Positions 22,379 to 25,094 of a stretch of 25,094 nucleotides of DNA are shown piece after piece. Under the pieces are notes generated by a model, which saw only the letters and a list, made by a program, of their open reading frames with translations, was not told the origin of the DNA and ran no database searches. The translations under genes and the position numbers were made by a program. This DNA is from DATGHS01 sp035307785 (lineage in GTDB: Bacteria; Planctomycetota; Planctomycetia; Gemmatales; Gemmataceae), in NCBI GenBank assembly GCA_035307785.1, contig DATGHS010000325.1, positions 1 through 25,094 of the forward strand, given 5' to 3'. How positions within the stretch are numbered: position 1 is the first letter of the stretch; each line of letters opens with the position of its first letter.

Positions 22379-23335
22379 TCACACCCGTTCGATCTTCAAC
22401 TCATGCTGCTGAAGAAATGCCTCGCATTCGCTACGCGTGAAGACGCCAGGCGTGGTGCCGAGGGCGCGCACGCAGCTGGCGCCGAGGGCGCTGGCATAGC
22501 GCAGGCAATCTTCGACGGGCATGTCCTGCAAAAGGCCGTAGATGAAGCCGGCGTCGAAGGCGTCGCCGCCGCCGGAGCCGTCGACGAACTTGACCGGATA
22601 GACGCCAGCCCGTAGGCGAACCTGGTCACTCACCAGCACCGACCCTTCGCCGCCGCAAGAGATCACCACGGTTTTGGCGCCCATCTTGTGGAAGGTCTCC
22701 GCCTGGAGCATCGTATCGCCAATGCCGAGAATGAGCCGGGCTTCATCCGTGTTGGGCTTAAAGATGTCTACATGCGGCAGCAGCGGCTCGAGCTGGCCCA
22801 TGTAATCCATATCGGGCGGCGCGACCACATCGAGAAATGTCTTCACACCCTGCCGGCGCGCCAGGGCGAAAACTTCGGCCAGTTCCTTGCCCGTGAGCGC
22901 CGTCATTACCAGGAAGCCGCCCACGTACAGAACTTTGGTAGACGCGAAATAATTACTAGGGATGTCGGCGGCCCGGAAGCCGGCGTTGGCGCCGAACGTG
23001 TGGATAAAGCGCCGATCCTGGCCGGCCACGTTAATGATAAGGGTTTGGCTGGTGTCAGCGCCGGGAACCGCTTGGAGCAGACCCGTTTCCACATGCGCCT
23101 CGCGAAGCATGTCGGCGACAATGCGGCCGAACAGATCCGCGCCGATGCGGCCAACTACCGCGCTTCGTACGCCCATCTTTGCCAGATCGACGGCAGTGTT
23201 GGCCGCGCAGCCGCCCAGGGTCAGCAGCAACCGGTCGGCCATCACCAATTCGCCCGGGGCAGGCAAATGCGATACTGGTGTGCAAACATGGTCGGCCACC
23301 ACGATTCCGGCGCATAAAACATCAGCAGCGGGCAT
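22379..23335 (-). CDS. PfkB-family carbohydrate kinase
   Basis: The 318-residue protein is of the ribokinase/PfkB family, which phosphorylates sugars or nucleosides with ATP. The N-terminal signature is GGCAANTAVDLAKMGVRSAVVGRIGAD-like (41-67, substrate side). The C-terminal signature is VDGSGGGDAFDAGFIYGLL (251-269), with the catalytic Asp258 and the anion hole in the GGGD turn. DIFKPNTDEARLILG (190-204) is the usual hinge. Length and motifs are intact. The substrate cannot be told; candidates are ribose, fructose, adenosine or similar. The neighbours do not narrow it. Confidence 0.92.
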   Translation of the reverse strand: MPAADVLCAGIVVADHVCTPVSHLPAPGELVMADRLLLTLGGCAANTAVDLAKMGVRSAVVGRIGADLFGRIVADMLREAHVETGLLQAVPGADTSQTLIINVAGQDRRFIHTFGANAGFRAADIPSNYFASTKVLYVGGFLVMTALTGKELAEVFALARRQGVKTFLDVVAPPDMDYMGQLEPLLPHVDIFKPNTDEARLILGIGDTMLQAETFHKMGAKTVVISCGGEGSVLVSDQVRLRAGVYPVKFVDGSGGGDAFDAGFIYGLLQDMPVEDCLRYASALGASCVRALGTTPGVFTRSECEAFLQQHELKIERV

Positions 23336-23636
23336 CGATTTCTTCCTGGCGCGAGGGCACGAGCATAAATAGCGTTCTATCGACAGATTATTCCGTTAAC
23401 GACCGTGGAAAATCGGCAAAAGCTGGCGCCGGCACGATTTGCGGGCTCTCGGCTCGGGTCCAAGCGTTGCGCCAATCGCCTGATTTCGCCTTAGAATAAG
23501 AGATAAAGGAGCCAAAAGAACGGGAAAATCTACAAAATTTCACTGCTCCTGTCTTCCTTCCTTCACTAACATCAGAGATAATGCGATGTTTCTACGAAAA
23601 TCCAATAGCGCGGCGCATCGCACGGGAGCAACATCC

Positions 23637-24473
23637 ATGGTCACGAAGTTGCCGATTTGGATCACCCGGCTACGGCCCCGGCACTATGGCCGCAAGCCGC
23701 CTCTGATATTAATCAACGGTTTGGCGGAACAGGCGGAATCGTGGTATCGCAATCATCGCTACTGGCGGCGCTATTTTGATGTCTATATGCCGAACTTCTT
23801 GGTGTACGACGGCGAGGCGTTGCACCGGCGCATCGAAGACGGACTGCCGATCAGCGTCGATTACCTGGTTGAGCAGCTGCAGGTCTATCTCTCTCAGTTT
23901 GTCCAGGCGGCCCCGTATCACTTCGTGGCCAGCAGCCTAGGCGGCAAAGTTGCCGTCGAGTTCGCCACGCGCTACCCCAAGATGGTTGGCCGCATGATCC
24001 TGCTTTGTCCGTCGGGCATGGGTGATGAAGAGCGGTTGCCGATTATCGAGGGCGTGCGCAAGAACGACGTTCGTGCCTTGGCGGAAAGCGTTTTCTACCG
24101 GCCGGCCCGCCACGCCGACGGCGAGATGGTCCGCTTCTACAAGCGGCAATTTCCCAACCGGCGCTGGCAGAAAGGCCTGTTGCGCACGGTCAATGGCACG
24201 AAGGACCACACGGTGCGCGACCGGATGAAAGACGTGCAGTCGCCCACACTCGTCATTAGCGGCCGGAATGATCGCATCTGCGATCCGAAGGAAACAGCGA
24301 CGGCCGCTGCAGAGCTGCGGTGTGGACACTTCCTGATGATCCCCCGCTGCGGGCACGCCCCGCAAATTGAAAAAGCCTGGTTGATCAATCGCCTCGTGGT
24401 GCATTTCCTGACGCACCCACGACCTTCTTCTCGCCCCCGTTTGAGCCAATTGCTGCTCGGCTCAGCCAAATAA
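23637..24473 (+). CDS. Alpha/beta hydrolase
   Basis: The 278-residue reading starts at the ATG at 23637, which has GGGAG (23624-23628) 8 bases upstream. The ATG at 23586 is an alternative that adds 17 residues without a good ribosome site. The triad is Ser100 (in ASSLGG, where the usual first Gly of GxSxG is Ala), Asp212 (in GRNDRICD) and His240 (in RCGHAPQ). The oxyanion region is LINGLAEQAESW (about 25-36). The function is hydrolysis of an ester or related bond. It is followed 8 bases later by a phospholipid methyltransferase-like gene, so a lipid substrate is a reasonable guess but not shown. TAGAAT at 23492-23497 might be a promoter -10 element. Confidence 0.85.
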   Translation: MVTKLPIWITRLRPRHYGRKPPLILINGLAEQAESWYRNHRYWRRYFDVYMPNFLVYDGEALHRRIEDGLPISVDYLVEQLQVYLSQFVQAAPYHFVASSLGGKVAVEFATRYPKMVGRMILLCPSGMGDEERLPIIEGVRKNDVRALAESVFYRPARHADGEMVRFYKRQFPNRRWQKGLLRTVNGTKDHTVRDRMKDVQSPTLVISGRNDRICDPKETATAAAELRCGHFLMIPRCGHAPQIEKAWLINRLVVHFLTHPRPSSRPRLSQLLLGSAK

Positions 24474-24481
24474 AGGATGCC

Positions 24482-25094
24482 ATGGCCAACTCCGAACGCA
24501 CCGACCCGGAAGAGACGATTCCCGATATATCCACTCGACCCGAGTGGTGGTTAATGCTAACGAAGTTTCTGGAACGGGGACGCACGATCGCCTCCTTCGC
24601 GCCGAGTTCGCGCTGGATGGCGCGAACCACGGTGCGCGACATCGACTTCTCCCAGGCGCGTTGCGTCGTGGAATTAGGGGCGGGCACCGGACCGATCACG
24701 AAGGAAATTCTCGCGCGGGCGGGGAAACAGTGCCGGGTCATCAGCCTGGAGCTCGATGCCGACTTGTGCCGGCATCTGCGGCGGCGTTTCCCGAATGCCG
24801 AAGTCCTGGAAGGTGATGCCGTCGACCTGGGTCGCCTGCTCGACGAGCGCGGCATCGACAAGGTCGATCATATTCTTTCCGGCTTGCCGCTGCCGTCGAT
24901 TCCGGAAGACATCCGTGACCGCATTCTGGATGTATGCGCGCGCCGGCTGAAACCGGAAGGCTCGTTCCGCCAATTGACGATCATGCCGTGGATCTACTAC
25001 CGCATGTACCGTCGCTATTTCCAGGACATCCGGTTTCGCTTCGTGTTCCGCAACTTGCCGCCGGGCGGCGTCTACGTCTGCCGGGGCTGGCAAT
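24482..25094 (+). CDS. Phospholipid N-methyltransferase-like SAM enzyme (3' end cut by window)
   Basis: I translated 204 codons from the ATG at 24482 with no stop before the window ends. AAAGGA precedes the start by about 5 bases. The SAM-binding motif I is VVELGAGTGPITKEIL (about 61-76), followed by ISLELDADLC and EVLEGDAVDL. The segment FAPSSRWMARTTVRDI before motif I and HILSGLPLPSIPEDIR (about 122-137) are characteristic of PmtA-type enzymes that methylate phosphatidylethanolamine towards phosphatidylcholine. KsgA-like rRNA methylases share motif I but would show NLPY in place of SGLPL. The adjacent hydrolase gene is 8 bases upstream, so they are probably co-transcribed. Confidence 0.82.
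   Translation, partial: MANSERTDPEETIPDISTRPEWWLMLTKFLERGRTIASFAPSSRWMARTTVRDIDFSQARCVVELGAGTGPITKEILARAGKQCRVISLELDADLCRHLRRRFPNAEVLEGDAVDLGRLLDERGIDKVDHILSGLPLPSIPEDIRDRILDVCARRLKPEGSFRQLTIMPWIYYRMYRRYFQDIRFRFVFRNLPPGGVYVCRGWQ

Overview
The window looks like a chromosomal segment of a GC-rich bacterium of the phylum Planctomycetota, most likely Pirellulales-like. That is an inference from gene content: a secreted WD40 protein with a HEAT-like tail, a DUF6807 ('PmoA-family') secreted protein, a large di-heme cytochrome, small secreted proteins, an Lgt with a PDZ insertion, and many short imperfect palindromes between genes. I saw no rRNA, tRNA, phage, IS element or CRISPR array.

Layout. 1-2174 (minus): a MoxR-type AAA+ ATPase followed 24 bases later by lgt, which runs off the left edge. 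2465-3964 (plus): exported WD40 protein. 4017-6544 (minus): DUF6807 protein and a di-heme c-type cytochrome, separated by a long inverted repeat. 6701-17022 (plus, with gluQ inserted on the minus strand): a surface-polysaccharide locus with a 990-residue double glycosyltransferase, a sugar-nucleotide epimerase, an O-antigen polymerase/ligase-type membrane protein, a PaaK/CapK-like adenylate-forming enzyme, a GT2 transferase and, after a 612-base repeat-rich gap, a membrane-anchored polyprenyl-phosphate GT2. 17473-19514: a Tyr/Gly-rich secreted peptide behind a long leader, a small lipocalin-like secreted protein, a zinc-ribbon protein and a GNAT acetyltransferase. 19615-22286: two M16 peptidase-fold proteins, the first without the zinc motif and the second with it. 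22379-23335 (minus): PfkB-family sugar kinase. 23637-25094 (plus): alpha/beta hydrolase and a phospholipid N-methyltransferase-like enzyme cut by the right edge.

How the parts could work together (inference). The polysaccharide locus holds enzymes for sugar-nucleotide conversion, chain assembly, a possible acyl or amino-acid activation step, polymerisation or ligation, and polyprenyl-linked sugar transfer. I see no flippase, Wza/Wzc exporter or initiating phosphoglycosyltransferase, so it is either part of a larger scattered pathway or depends on genes outside the window. The M16 pair probably forms a heterodimer like mitochondrial processing peptidase.

The most unusual non-genic signal is the density of palindromes. 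At least five sequence-distinct families sit between genes, three of them present at two places in this 25 kb. Several lie exactly where a terminator would be expected. No clearly new defence or mobile system is visible. The best candidates for novelty are the PDZ-bearing Lgt, the double-GT4/beta-sandwich/coiled-coil protein with its CapK-like partner, the Tyr-rich secreted peptide and the palindrome families.
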